DNA of 42,469 bases from Clostridiales bacterium (GTDB taxonomy: Bacteria > Bacillota > Clostridia > Christensenellales > Aristaeellaceae): positions 1 to 42,469 of the forward strand of contig SVGW01000020.1 in assembly GCA_015056125.1 (NCBI GenBank), in the 5' to 3' direction. Shown one piece after another: positions 31,382-39,553 of this stretch. A model generated the notes under the pieces. It saw only the letters and a list, made by a program, of their open reading frames with translations. It made no database searches and had not been told where the DNA came from. Made by a program: the position numbers and the translations under genes. Each line of letters opens with the position of its first letter. Position 1 is the stretch's first letter.

Positions 31382-32554
31382 ATGGATATTAAAGCTGAAG
31401 CCCTGAAAAAGCATTATGAATGGCAAGGCAAAATCGAAGTTGTATCCCGTACCCCTGTTACCAATTCCCGGGAACTGTCCCTGGCCTACACCCCCGGTGT
31501 TGCCGAGCCCTGCCTGGTGATCAAGGACAACTATGAAAAGTCCTGGGAGCTCACCCGCCGCAGCAATATGGTGGCCGTAATCACCGATGGTACCGCCGTG
31601 CTGGGCCTTGGCGATATCGGCCCCGAAGCCGGCATGCCCGTAATGGAAGGCAAATGCTGCCTGTTCAAGGAATTTGCCGATGTGGACGCTTTCCCCATCT
31701 GCATCCGCAGCAAGGACGTGGATGAGCTGGTGCGCACCATCTATCTCATCTCCGGCAGCTTCGGCGGCATCAACCTGGAAGACATCGGTGCACCCCGCTG
31801 CTTCGAGGTGGAACGGCGCCTGAAGGAACTGTGCGATATCCCCGTGTTCCATGATGACCAGCACGGCACCGCGATCGTTGTGGCCGCCGCCATGCTCAAT
31901 GCCCTGCGCGTTGTGAATAAGAAGATCGATGAAATCAAGGTCGTCATCAATGGCGCCGGTGCCGCCGGTATCTCCATTGCCAAGCATATTATGAAGCTTG
32001 GCGTGAAGCACCTGACCATGGTGGATCGCTTCGGCATCATCTGCGAAGGTATGGAAGGCCTGAACCCCGCTCACGAAGAAATGAGCAAGGTGACCAACCG
32101 CGAAAAGCTCATGGGCACCCTGGCTGACGCCATGAAGGGCGCCGACGTATTCATCGGCGTATCCGCTCCCGGCGTTGTCACCAAGGAAATGGTAGCCTCC
32201 ATGGCTCCCAGCGCCTGCGTGTTCCCCATGGCTAATCCCGTTCCCGAAATTTTCCCCGACCTGGCCAAGGAAGCCGGCGCTGCCGTAGTAGGCACTGGCC
32301 GCAGCGACTATCCCAACCAGATCAATAATGTGCTGGCCTTCCCCGGCATCTTCCGCGGTGCTCTGGACGTGCGTGCCAGCGATATCAATGACGCCATGAA
32401 GATGGCCGCTTCCCGTGCGATCGCTGCGCTGGTAAGCGATGAAGAGCTCTCCCCCGAATACATCATGCCCAAGGCCTTTGATAAGCGCGTTGGCAAGGCT
32501 GTGGCCGAGGCTGTGGCTCAGGCTGCCAAGGATAGCGGCGTGGCTCGTCTGTAA
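31382..32554 (+). CDS. NAD(P)-dependent malic enzyme, short form
   Basis: 390-residue oxidative decarboxylase of malate to pyruvate and carbon dioxide. [10 protein letters not shown] (about 36-45) is the N-terminal malate motif, [25 protein letters not shown] (split, about 64-88) the family signature, [13 protein letters not shown] (about 155-167) carries the metal-binding aspartates, and [13 protein letters not shown] (about 193-205) the nucleotide fold. The second in-frame ATG is used because AGGAGG touches the first. With the upstream dehydrogenase it could interconvert malate, oxaloacetate or pyruvate and balance NAD(P)H. Confidence 0.94.
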   Translation: MDIKAEALKKHYEWQGKIEVVSRTPVTNSRELSLAYTPGVAEPCLVIKDNYEKSWELTRRSNMVAVITDGTAVLGLGDIGPEAGMPVMEGKCCLFKEFADVDAFPICIRSKDVDELVRTIYLISGSFGGINLEDIGAPRCFEVERRLKELCDIPVFHDDQHGTAIVVAAAMLNALRVVNKKIDEIKVVINGAGAAGISIAKHIMKLGVKHLTMVDRFGIICEGMEGLNPAHEEMSKVTNREKLMGTLADAMKGADVFIGVSAPGVVTKEMVASMAPSACVFPMANPVPEIFPDLAKEAGAAVVGTGRSDYPNQINNVLAFPGIFRGALDVRASDINDAMKMAASRAIAALVSDEELSPEYIMPKAFDKRVGKAVAEAVAQAAKDSGVARL

Positions 32555-32572
32555 TTATCCCAGAAAACCATC

Positions 32573-32605
32573 AAGGCAAGATGCGAAATGCATCTTGCCT
32601 TTTCA
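32573..32605. terminator. Terminator between malic enzyme and AraC genes
   Basis: AAGGCAAGATGC (32573-32584) pairs perfectly with GCATCTTGCCTT (32590-32601), then TTTCATTT. It lies between convergent genes and the stem can serve both. Confidence 0.9.
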
Positions 32606-33427
32606 TTTAAATTTTTTTAATTCTTCAGAAGGAGAAATACCGATATATTTTTTATAATGCCGATAAAACACAGAATAATCCTGAAATCCGCTGGCGCGAA
32701 AGGCATCGGTGATATTTCTGGTAATATATAATTGCTGCTGGGCCATAAAGATACGCTTGCGCAGGGTATATTCCCAAATGCTGCAGCCCATCACAGCTTT
32801 GAAGCGCCGATTCAAATAATTCCTGTTCCGAAAAAGCTGCTTTTCCAAATCCTCCAAATGCCATTCCACCGCAATATTTTGATGAATATACTGAATAATT
32901 CTTCTTACAATGGGATCATTGGCAGGAACGATTTCCGTTTGGTTTTTTTGCATCTGGGTGAGCTTGGCCAGAATCGAAGTGATCAGCGCATCAATTATGG
33001 ATGCCTCTTGCATACTGCCGCTGTTTTCTTCCAAAATCCGAAAGGATTCCCACAGCCAGATACGCTCGTTCTTGCTAAGTAAAAACACATTGCTGCCATT
33101 CCCCACTGCTTGGAACAGCTGATCAAACCCCGCCGGCATCATCTTTTGAGAAAACAGAATCGCAATGCGCTCATAATCCATTTCTCTGTTTTTAATGTGA
33201 ATATGGTGCGTAGCCCCCCGGGTGCAGAGCATCAGGCTTCCCGCCTTTAACGCATGGATATTTCCTTCCACCACAAAATCCGCTTCTCCATCCAGAAAAA
33301 AATAAATTTCATACATGTTATGGGAATGGCTGCGAAAGGAAAAAGTCTCCTGCTCCGGGCGCGTTGTCAGGGTATGATGCACATAATAATGATCATCCCG
33401 GTAAGAATAAAATACCTTTTCTTCCAT
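32603..33427 (-). CDS. AraC-family regulator with cupin sensor
   Basis: 274 residues. The N-terminal cupin (FRSHSHNMYEIYFFLDGEADFVVEGNIH, split, about 30-60) would bind a sugar or derivative. The C-terminal double helix-turn-helix begins near residue 170 (IQYIHQNIAVEWHLEDLEKQ) and contains NYLNRRFKAVMGCSIWEYTLRKRI and ITDAFRASGFQDYSVFYRHYKKY. It is divergent from the nagB-nagA operon, so it is very probably the operon's activator. The intergenic region holds direct repeats suited to an AraC protein. GGGAGGAGG precedes the ATG. Confidence 0.93.
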   Translation of the reverse strand: MEEKVFYSYRDDHYYVHHTLTTRPEQETFSFRSHSHNMYEIYFFLDGEADFVVEGNIHALKAGSLMLCTRGATHHIHIKNREMDYERIAILFSQKMMPAGFDQLFQAVGNGSNVFLLSKNERIWLWESFRILEENSGSMQEASIIDALITSILAKLTQMQKNQTEIVPANDPIVRRIIQYIHQNIAVEWHLEDLEKQLFRNRNYLNRRFKAVMGCSIWEYTLRKRIFMAQQQLYITRNITDAFRASGFQDYSVFYRHYKKYIGISPSEELKKFK

Positions 33428-33447
33428 CTTCCCGCCTCCTCCCTATT

Positions 33448-33475
33448 ATTGTATCACAAAAGTACTGATTTGCAA
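33448..33475 (-). promoter_or_regulatory. Promoter of the araC-type gene
   Basis: On the minus strand TTGCAA (33475-33470), 16 bases, TACAAT (33453-33448). The -35 lies inside the first TTTGCAA repeat, which suggests autoregulation. Confidence 0.6.
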
Positions 33476-33510
33476 TATATTGTTATTTATTTGCAATTCT
33501 CTTGCAAATA
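33468..33510. promoter_or_regulatory. AraC-type operator: direct repeats plus palindrome
   Basis: ATTTGCAAT occurs at 33468-33476 and 33489-33497, exactly 21 bp apart, or two helical turns, as for AraC-protein half-sites. The second copy also forms the palindrome TATTTGCAA-TTCTC-TTGCAAATA (33488-33510). The repeats cover the -35 regions of both divergent promoters. Confidence 0.65.
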
Positions 33511-33518
33511 AATATAAT
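33491..33518 (+). promoter_or_regulatory. Promoter of the nagB-nagA operon
   Basis: TTGCAA (33491-33496), 16 bases, TATAAT (33513-33518); a second TATAAT is at 33520-33525. The -35 coincides with the second operator repeat. Confidence 0.7.
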
Positions 33519-33556
33519 ATATAATAAACACAAATCACTTTGGAGGTAGCTTGAAT

Positions 33557-34318
33557 ATGGAACGCACGTTTAAACAGGATCAACTGAACATTTTTATCGC
33601 TGATAGCCGGGATGCCATGGGAAAGAAAGCGGCCCAGGATGTGGCCAAGTGCATTCATGCGCTCCTTGAAACCAAGGAAGAAATCAATATGATCTTTGCC
33701 GCCGCCCCTTCCCAGAATGAAGTGCTGCATTATTTGATGAGCGATCCCACCATTCCATGGAACCGCATCAATGCCTTCCATATGGATGAATATATCGGCC
33801 TGCCTGCCGACGCCCCCCAGGGCTTTGCCAATTTCCTTCGCAATGCCATCTTTGATAGGGTGCCTTTTAAGGCGGTGTATACCCTGGATTCTTCCGCCAA
33901 AGCAGAAGATGAAATTGTCCGTTATACTGCCCTGCTTGAAAAATATCCTACCGATATCGTATGCATGGGCATCGGCGAAAATGGCCATATCGCTTTCAAT
34001 GATCCCCATGTAGCTTTCTTCAACGATCCTGCGCTGGTAAAGATTGTGGATTTGGATGAAACCTGCCGGATGCAGCAGGTGCACGATGGATGCTTTTCCT
34101 CCCTTGATCTGGTGCCCAAGAATGCCCTTACCCTTACGATTCCTGCTCTCACCAAGGCGGCTTACCAGTTCTGCGTGGTTCCGGCTGCCACCAAGGCTAA
34201 TGCAGTAAAAAATACTGTGCTGGGCCCGGTAGCGGAAGCCTGCCCCGCCAGCATTCTTCGCACCCTTCCCAACGCTACTCTTTATTGTGACCCCGACAGC
34301 GGTAAATATATCCTGTAA
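33557..34318 (+). CDS. nagB: Glucosamine-6-phosphate deaminase-like protein
   Basis: 253-residue NagB/6-phosphogluconolactonase-fold enzyme. The catalytic segments match NagB: FHMDEYIGLP (about 75-84; Asp base) and GIGENGHIAFNDP (about 137-149; the Asp/His/Glu region), with ACPASILRTLPNATLYCD at the C-terminus. The classical reaction turns glucosamine 6-phosphate into fructose 6-phosphate and ammonia. The sequence differs from typical NagB (for example ENGH where E. coli has NDGH), so a related amino-sugar phosphate is possible. The ATG follows GGAGGT; a TTG reading six bases earlier is rejected. First gene of a five-gene operon ending in nagA. Confidence 0.85.
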   Translation: MERTFKQDQLNIFIADSRDAMGKKAAQDVAKCIHALLETKEEINMIFAAAPSQNEVLHYLMSDPTIPWNRINAFHMDEYIGLPADAPQGFANFLRNAIFDRVPFKAVYTLDSSAKAEDEIVRYTALLEKYPTDIVCMGIGENGHIAFNDPHVAFFNDPALVKIVDLDETCRMQQVHDGCFSSLDLVPKNALTLTIPALTKAAYQFCVVPAATKANAVKNTVLGPVAEACPASILRTLPNATLYCDPDSGKYIL

Positions 34319-34333
34319 GCAAGGAGCCATATT

Positions 34334-35188
34334 ATGTTTCAACTGGGTATCATCTCGGATGAAGTTTCCCAAAATCTTAGGGAAGCTGCCGCCTTTGCCA
34401 AAGCGTATGGGCTTTCCGCCTTGGAGCTTCGCTCGGTGAATGATCGGGGTCCCTTTGAATGGGCCATGGAGGACGCTCAAACCATAAAGGCAATTGCGGA
34501 TGAATTCGATCTTTCCATTGCCGCCATTTCCTCTCCTCTCTTCAAGTGCAGCATCCATGATGAAAAAGCCGTTAGCCAGCATATTGCAGGCTTCCGCCGC
34601 TGCGCAGAATACTGCCATCTTTTTGGCTGCAAGCTGATTCGCGGCTTTGATTTCTGGGATTGCGGCGCATCCCTGGCTGAGCGCGCCGAGAAATTCGCTC
34701 CCATTATAGAAATCTGCCGGGAATACGGCATCACCTGTGCTTTGGAATACGATCCTTCCGTGCACGCCTCCACGCCGAAAAAGATCAAGGAAATCGTAGA
34801 ATCTATCCATGATCCTTGCATTCGCGCCCTCTTTGATCCCGGAAACGGCCTTTTCTCCACCCCCAATTCCCATCCCTATCCCGATGATTACCATCTGCTT
34901 AAGCCCCTGCTGGTGCACATCCATATGAAGGATGCCATCTGCACAGAGGAAGGCACCCAGGCCGTAAAAATCGGCGATGGTCAAGTAAATTATCCGGAAT
35001 TTTTCCAAGCGCTCAAGGATGACGGCTATGAAGGCTATCTCATGCTGGAAACCCATTACCGGCTGAATGCCCAAATCAGTGAAGAATTACTCAAGCTTCC
35101 CGGCGGAAGCACCTTTTCTCAGGGCGCTTACGCTGCTTCCAAAGAATGCATGGAAGCCATTCAAAAAATGATGAATCAACTTGTGTAA
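34334..35188 (+). CDS. TIM-barrel sugar isomerase/epimerase (IolE/XylA-like)
   Basis: 284-residue AP-endonuclease-2-fold protein. The four metal ligands expected for this group are visible: Glu in CALEYDPS (about 137-144), Asp in ALFDPGNG (about 160-167), His in VHIHMKDA (about 195-202) and Glu in YLMLETHY (about 235-242). Members isomerise, epimerise or dehydrate keto sugars and inositols, and some cleave 3-keto-glycosides by elimination. It lies between nagB and two Gfo/Idh/MocA oxidoreductases, which suggests it acts on an oxidised amino sugar. Activity is not assignable from sequence. Confidence 0.85.
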   Translation: MFQLGIISDEVSQNLREAAAFAKAYGLSALELRSVNDRGPFEWAMEDAQTIKAIADEFDLSIAAISSPLFKCSIHDEKAVSQHIAGFRRCAEYCHLFGCKLIRGFDFWDCGASLAERAEKFAPIIEICREYGITCALEYDPSVHASTPKKIKEIVESIHDPCIRALFDPGNGLFSTPNSHPYPDDYHLLKPLLVHIHMKDAICTEEGTQAVKIGDGQVNYPEFFQALKDDGYEGYLMLETHYRLNAQISEELLKLPGGSTFSQGAYAASKECMEAIQKMMNQLV

Positions 35189-35201
35189 GGAGGCATTTTC
35201 T

Positions 35202-36263
35202 ATGAAACAATTAAATGTTGCCATCATTGGCCAGGGCCGCAGCGGCCGGGATATTCATGGCGCTTTCTTTAAGAGCGAGGCCAACACCCATTTTAAGGTG
35301 GTGGCGGTGGTGGATGAAATCGAATATCGTCGGGAACGCGCCAAGGAAGAATACGGCTGCGATGTGTACGCTTCCTATCAAGAGCTTTTTGACCGCAAGG
35401 ATATCGATCTGGTGGTTAATTCTACCTACTCCCATCAGCATGTGCCGGTAAGCATTGATCTGCTGAATCACGGCTTCAATGTAGTATGCGAAAAGCCCTT
35501 TGCCAAGAGCTATGAGGATGGCTGCTTTGCCATTCAGGCCGCCAAAAAGAACGGGAAAATGCTCAATGTATTCCAGCAATCCCGTTTTGCTCCCTACTAT
35601 ACCAAAATCCGCGAAATATTGGATTCCGGCGTGCTGGGAGAAATCATTCAGATATCCATCAGCTTTTCCGGCTTTGCCCGTCGGTGGGACTGGCAAACCT
35701 CCAAGGCCTATGCCGGTGGAAACGTGCGCAACACCGGCCCCCATCCCCTGGATCAGGCCATGGATCTGATGGGGTTTCCGGAAAAAGTGAATGTTTTTTC
35801 CAAGCTGGCCTGCTTAAATACCTATGGCGATGCCGAGGATTATGCCAAAATCGTGCTCACCGCTCCCGGTGCGCCTCTGGTGGACGTAGAAATTTCCAGC
35901 TGCAATGCCTATGCCCCCTACACCTATGTAGTACACTGCAAAAATGGCTCCCTCCGCGCCAATATGCAGAAGATCGAATATAAATATTTTGATCCCGCCG
36001 CCGCCCCTGCCCATCAGCAAATCTTAACGCCCCTGGAGAAGGAAGGCCGCTATCCTGCTTATTGCAGCGAAAAGCTGGAATGGATCGAGAAGGAAGAAGA
36101 AGTGACCGGTACCGCCTTTAATTCCGCTGTGTACAAGTATTATGAAATGATCTATGCGCATCTTACAGAGGGCAAGCCCATGGCCATCACCCCCTATCAG
36201 GTGCTCACCCAGCTGAAGGTGATCGATCAGATCCACGCCCAGAACCCTCTCACCGTAAAGTAA
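35202..36263 (+). CDS. Gfo/Idh/MocA-family oxidoreductase (first)
   Basis: 353 residues. The Rossmann loop is NVAIIGQGRSGRDIHG (about 4-19), the catalytic lysine motif is NVVCEKPFAKS (about 89-99), and the second-domain active site GGNVRNTGPHPLDQAMDLMG (about 173-192) has the usual GxxxxHxxD-like layout with His replaced in position by PHPLDQ. NAD-dependent oxidation or reduction of a sugar hydroxyl is expected. The ATG follows TAAGGAGG at 35188-35196; a longer reading overlaps the gene before. Next gene is a paralogue 13 bases on. Confidence 0.9.
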   Translation: MKQLNVAIIGQGRSGRDIHGAFFKSEANTHFKVVAVVDEIEYRRERAKEEYGCDVYASYQELFDRKDIDLVVNSTYSHQHVPVSIDLLNHGFNVVCEKPFAKSYEDGCFAIQAAKKNGKMLNVFQQSRFAPYYTKIREILDSGVLGEIIQISISFSGFARRWDWQTSKAYAGGNVRNTGPHPLDQAMDLMGFPEKVNVFSKLACLNTYGDAEDYAKIVLTAPGAPLVDVEISSCNAYAPYTYVVHCKNGSLRANMQKIEYKYFDPAAAPAHQQILTPLEKEGRYPAYCSEKLEWIEKEEEVTGTAFNSAVYKYYEMIYAHLTEGKPMAITPYQVLTQLKVIDQIHAQNPLTVK

Positions 36264-36276
36264 GGAGTGTATCGCT

Positions 36277-37134
36277 ATGAAAATCGCCATTCTCGGCACA
36301 GAAAACTCCCACGCCTACGCCTTTGCCAAGCTCATCAAAACCAATCCTAAATATCAGGACGTGGAGATCGTAGGCGTATATGGCTATGACGATGTAGCCA
36401 ACCAGAAGCTGACCTATGAAGGCCTGGCCCCCTATTCTGCCAAATCTCCCGATGAATTCCTGGGCAAGGTGGATGGCATCTTGGTCACCGCCCGCCATGG
36501 CGATCATCACCATGAATATGCCCTGCCCTATGTGAAGGCCGGCATTCCTGCCTTTATTGATAAGCCTTTCACGGTGGATCTTGACAAGGCTGATGAATTG
36601 CTTCAGGAAGCCGAAAAAAACGGCGCCCTGATCTGCGGCGGCTCTTCTCTGAAATTTGCCAACGAATTTATCGAATTGAAGCAGACGATCGCTGATAAAA
36701 CCGTCGTGGGCGGATATGTAGCAGCACCCATCAACATGGTAAACGATTACGCTGGGTTCTACTTTTATTCCCAGCACCTGATTGAGATCCTTTTTACCGT
36801 ATTCGGCAAGGATATCAAATCCGTCCGCGCTGTATGCCCGGATACCGAAAAGAACCGTATCAGTGTGATCGTCAATTACGGCGCATTTGATGTGACGCTG
36901 CAGTATATTGATTCATACCATTACACCGCTACCGCCTGCACCAAGGAAGGCATCTTCTCCGTTTCCCCCACGGACACTTCCTATTGGTATAAACGGGAGC
37001 TGGATGAGTATCTTGACATGGTAAAGAATCATAGGATGCCCCACGACTATGCCGAATACAAAAAGCCCGTGACTCTGCTTCATTGCATCGAAGAATCCTA
37101 TCTTCTGAAAAAGGAAATTGAAGTCGTATGGTAA
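36277..37134 (+). CDS. Gfo/Idh/MocA-family oxidoreductase (second, short)
   Basis: 285 residues, clearly shorter than the 330-370 of most members. The nucleotide loop is degenerate (IAILGTENSHAYAFAKL, about 3-19) without GxGxxG, yet the lysine motif is kept as FIDKPFTVDL (about 92-101). The second domain is reduced, but HLIEILFTVFG (about 167-177) keeps a histidine. It may be a partner subunit or a divergent enzyme. The stop overlaps the nagA start by 7 bases, so the two are translationally coupled. Confidence 0.83.
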   Translation: MKIAILGTENSHAYAFAKLIKTNPKYQDVEIVGVYGYDDVANQKLTYEGLAPYSAKSPDEFLGKVDGILVTARHGDHHHEYALPYVKAGIPAFIDKPFTVDLDKADELLQEAEKNGALICGGSSLKFANEFIELKQTIADKTVVGGYVAAPINMVNDYAGFYFYSQHLIEILFTVFGKDIKSVRAVCPDTEKNRISVIVNYGAFDVTLQYIDSYHYTATACTKEGIFSVSPTDTSYWYKRELDEYLDMVKNHRMPHDYAEYKKPVTLLHCIEESYLLKKEIEVVW

Positions 37135-38279
37135 GCATTATTCAAAATGCCCGGATTGTGACGGACGGAAAAATTCTGGATAATCATTGCATCGTGGTAA
37201 AAGATGGCGTTATCGATACCATTCTTCCCGATCATGAATGCGTAATCCCTGACGATGCTGCCACAGTAGATCTTGGGGGCAAATATCTTTCCCCCGCCTG
37301 GATCGATCTTCATTGCCACGGCGCCGGCGGCAAAGAATTTATCAACGGTGATCCAAAGGAAGTAATCGAGATTTGCAAGATCCATGCAGATCGGGGCACT
37401 CTGGTGCTCTACCCCACCATTTCCGCTACCGATTTTCACACCATGTGGCGAGCCTTGGAGGCCATTGAGCAAGCCTTGCCCGAATGCCCCTTGGAAATCC
37501 CGGGCGTGCATCTGGAAGGCCCCTATCTTTCCAAGGCCATGTGCGGCGCTCAGGATACTTCCTATATCACCAAGCCGGTGAAGGAAGAATACAACGCGCT
37601 GCTTGATCGCTTTCCTAAGCTCATTGCCCGGTGGAGCTATGCCCCCGAAGAAGATGACAACAACGAATTCCTCAATGAGCTTCTCCGGCGCGGCGTGGTT
37701 CCTGCCATGGCCCATACCAATGCAGATTATCCCGATGTGGTGCGTGCCTTTGAGGGCGGAAATCATCTGGTGACTCATCTGTATTCCTGCACCTCCACCA
37801 TCACCCGCCACGGCGGCTTCAGGCACCTTGGGGTCACGGAGTGCGCCTATCTCTGGGATGATATGTATGTGGAGGCCATTGGTGACGGATGCCATTTGCC
37901 CCCTGAACTCGTCCGCCTGATCGTGAAGCAAAAGGGCTGCCAGCGGGTGTGCCTGATCACTGACGCCATCAGCTTTGCCTGCATGGATACCGATGCCGGG
38001 CTTGTTGGCGGCACAGCGAATATTCCCTATCTGCTGGAAGATGGGGTGGCCAAGCTTATGGACCGCAGTGCTTTTGCGGGCAGCATCGCCTCCACCAATG
38101 TGCTCCTCAAGCGCACCGTGGCCGCCGGCATTCCCCTTCCAGACACCATCCGCATGATGACGGAGACGCCTGCCTGCGCCATGGGCCTTGAAGGATACGG
38201 GCGTATTGCTCCCGGCTGCAAGGCGCTGTTTGCTGCCTTTGATGGGGACCTGGATTTCAAGGGTGCTATCCAGGCTTAA
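37128..38279 (+). CDS. nagA: N-acetylglucosamine-6-phosphate deacetylase
   Basis: 383-residue amidohydrolase giving glucosamine 6-phosphate and acetate. Metal-binding HxH is in WIDLHCHGAGGKEF (about 59-72), the metal-ligand Glu in GVHLEGPYLSK (about 127-137), His in PAMAHTNADY (about 191-200) and HLYSCTSTITRH, and the catalytic Asp in LITDAISF (about 276-283). Ends a five-gene operon whose first gene is nagB. No GlcNAc kinase or PTS gene lies nearby to make the 6-phosphate. Confidence 0.94.
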   Translation: MVSIIQNARIVTDGKILDNHCIVVKDGVIDTILPDHECVIPDDAATVDLGGKYLSPAWIDLHCHGAGGKEFINGDPKEVIEICKIHADRGTLVLYPTISATDFHTMWRALEAIEQALPECPLEIPGVHLEGPYLSKAMCGAQDTSYITKPVKEEYNALLDRFPKLIARWSYAPEEDDNNEFLNELLRRGVVPAMAHTNADYPDVVRAFEGGNHLVTHLYSCTSTITRHGGFRHLGVTECAYLWDDMYVEAIGDGCHLPPELVRLIVKQKGCQRVCLITDAISFACMDTDAGLVGGTANIPYLLEDGVAKLMDRSAFAGSIASTNVLLKRTVAAGIPLPDTIRMMTETPACAMGLEGYGRIAPGCKALFAAFDGDLDFKGAIQA

Positions 38280-38312
38280 GGGAAAAAAACGAAAAAAAAT
38301 CACGAATCCACA

Positions 38313-38341
38313 TTTACAATTTCCCCACATCATGGTATTGT
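38313..38341 (+). promoter_or_regulatory. Promoter of the AEC transporter gene
   Basis: TTTACA (38313-38318), 17 bases, TATTGT (38336-38341). Confidence 0.65.
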
Positions 38342-38372
38342 AGATAGGATCAATGAAAGGTGGGGTAAATTG

Positions 38373-39314
38373 ATGGATAGTCTGATTTTTGCCGCCAATA
38401 CGGTGCTTCCGCTTTTACTGCTGATGAGCCTGGGCTTTCTTTCCAGAAGGATAGGCCTTCTCAATGACGTGCTGGTCAAGGGAATCAATCAGCTGGTTTT
38501 CAAGCTTTTTTTGCCGGTAAACCTTTGCTATAACGTGATGAAAACTCCCTATGATGCAGAAATGTCCGGCACGGCATTTCTGCTCATCACCTTTGGCCTT
38601 CTGGCTCTCTGGGGCTTTCTTTTCTTCCTTGTACCCCGCATTGAGAAGGACAGAAAAAAGATAGGCGTACTAATCCAGGGCATGGGCCGCAGCAACTATG
38701 CCATCTTTGGCATTCCCCTGGTCGCTATGCTTTTCCCCGGCCAGGATACTTCTCTGGCCGCTCTGCTGGTAGTGGTTACAGTACCCATCTATAACGTCAT
38801 GTCCGTGATCGCTCTTTCCATCTATGGCGGAGAGCAGAAGATCAATTGGAAGAAAATCCTGCTGAATATCGTCAAGAACCCGCTGATCATCAGCACCCTG
38901 CTTGGCTATGCCCTTTGGCTCCTGCGCTTCCAGCCGCCCCAGTTCCTGCTCACCACCATGAAGGACATTACCAGCCTTTCCACGCCTCTGGCCCTTTTCT
39001 GCCTGGGCGGCGCCATCCGTTTTGCCAGCGCACGTGCACATCTTAAGCAATTGCTGATCGGTGTATCCGGCAAGCTGGTATTTTCTCCTCTGATTTTCCT
39101 CACCCTTTCTGTGATCTGCGGCCTTCGGGGCGTGGCGCTTGCCTGCGTGCTGATCGCCTTTGGCGCGCCCACGGCCGTCAGTTCCTTCCCCATGGCCCAG
39201 CAGATGGGCGGCGATGGCGAATTGGCTGCGGAGCAGGTGGCTTTCACCTCAGCTTTCTCCATCCTCACCACCTTCCTGTTTATCTTCGCCATGAAATCCC
39301 TGGCACTGATCTGA
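38373..39314 (+). CDS. AEC-family transporter
   Basis: 313-residue membrane protein with about ten helices in two five-helix halves, the auxin efflux carrier family. Marks are LSRRIGLLNDVLVKGINQLVFKLFLP (split, residues 22-48) and GMGRSNYAIFGIPLVAMLF (about 109-127) in the first half, then LLGYALWLLRFQPPQ and FGAPTAVSSFPMAQQMGGD (about 265-283) in the second. Bacterial members move malate, malonate or other small carboxylates. The start ATG is preceded by AAAGGTGGGG. A regulator gene is not adjacent. Confidence 0.88.
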   Translation: MDSLIFAANTVLPLLLLMSLGFLSRRIGLLNDVLVKGINQLVFKLFLPVNLCYNVMKTPYDAEMSGTAFLLITFGLLALWGFLFFLVPRIEKDRKKIGVLIQGMGRSNYAIFGIPLVAMLFPGQDTSLAALLVVVTVPIYNVMSVIALSIYGGEQKINWKKILLNIVKNPLIISTLLGYALWLLRFQPPQFLLTTMKDITSLSTPLALFCLGGAIRFASARAHLKQLLIGVSGKLVFSPLIFLTLSVICGLRGVALACVLIAFGAPTAVSSFPMAQQMGGDGELAAEQVAFTSAFSILTTFLFIFAMKSLALI

Positions 39315-39321
39315 ATCAAGA

Positions 39322-39504
39322 AAGCCCTCCGAAAAGGAGGACTCAGTTTGTCGAAAAAGTATTTTCGACAAACTGCGAATGGAAGTCAGCTAAAGCAGTC
39401 TTCCATTCGATCCATCACATTTACTGCAAAAATGGCCGCATGCTTGCAGCCATTTTTGCGTTTGCGGGGTTTGTCAGCGGTCTGAGCCCTCCCAAAGGAG
39501 GGCT
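39322..39504. repeat. Multi-hairpin intergenic element around repeat copy 2
   Basis: Five consecutive hairpins fill most of this gap. The outer two are alike: AGCCCTCC-GAAAA-GGAGGACT (from 39323) and AGCCCTCC-CAAA-GGAGGGCT (39485-39504, perfect). Between them lie the 94-bp repeat (39343-39436) and a stem GCAAAAATGGC/GCCATTTTTGC ending near 39459. The similar ends suggest a bounded element inserted or evolved between the AEC gene and the convergent DUF5107 gene. No protein is encoded. None of the hairpins has a clean T-run. Confidence 0.7.
39343..39436 (+). repeat. Dispersed 94-bp structured repeat, copy 2
   Basis: Identical, in inverted orientation, to 18-111, with no substitution over 94 bases. 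The opening stem CAGTTTGTCGAAAA/TTTTCGACAAACTG carries TGTCGAA in each arm. The second stem is CGAATGGAAG/CTTCCATTCG around an inner TCAGCTAAAGCAGT. Confidence 0.92.
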
Positions 39505-39553
39505 TGTGCATTTGGGTCCTGTATTTTATATCACTCAATTTATATAAGGAGAA

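Noticed and set aside
30191-32074. A 627-codon open frame on the minus strand across the Ldh2 and malic enzyme genes
   Set aside because: It is antisense to two well-recognised enzymes, has His/Gly-rich low-complexity translation, no ribosome binding site and no recognisable family. The codon bias of the real genes leaves that frame free of stops.
33446-35074. A 542-codon minus-strand frame opposite nagB and the isomerase gene
   Set aside because: It runs through the divergent control region and antisense to conserved active-site motifs; no family recognised.
37098-38333. A 411-codon minus-strand frame opposite nagA
   Set aside because: Antisense to a clear NagA with all metal ligands; translation looks non-protein-like.
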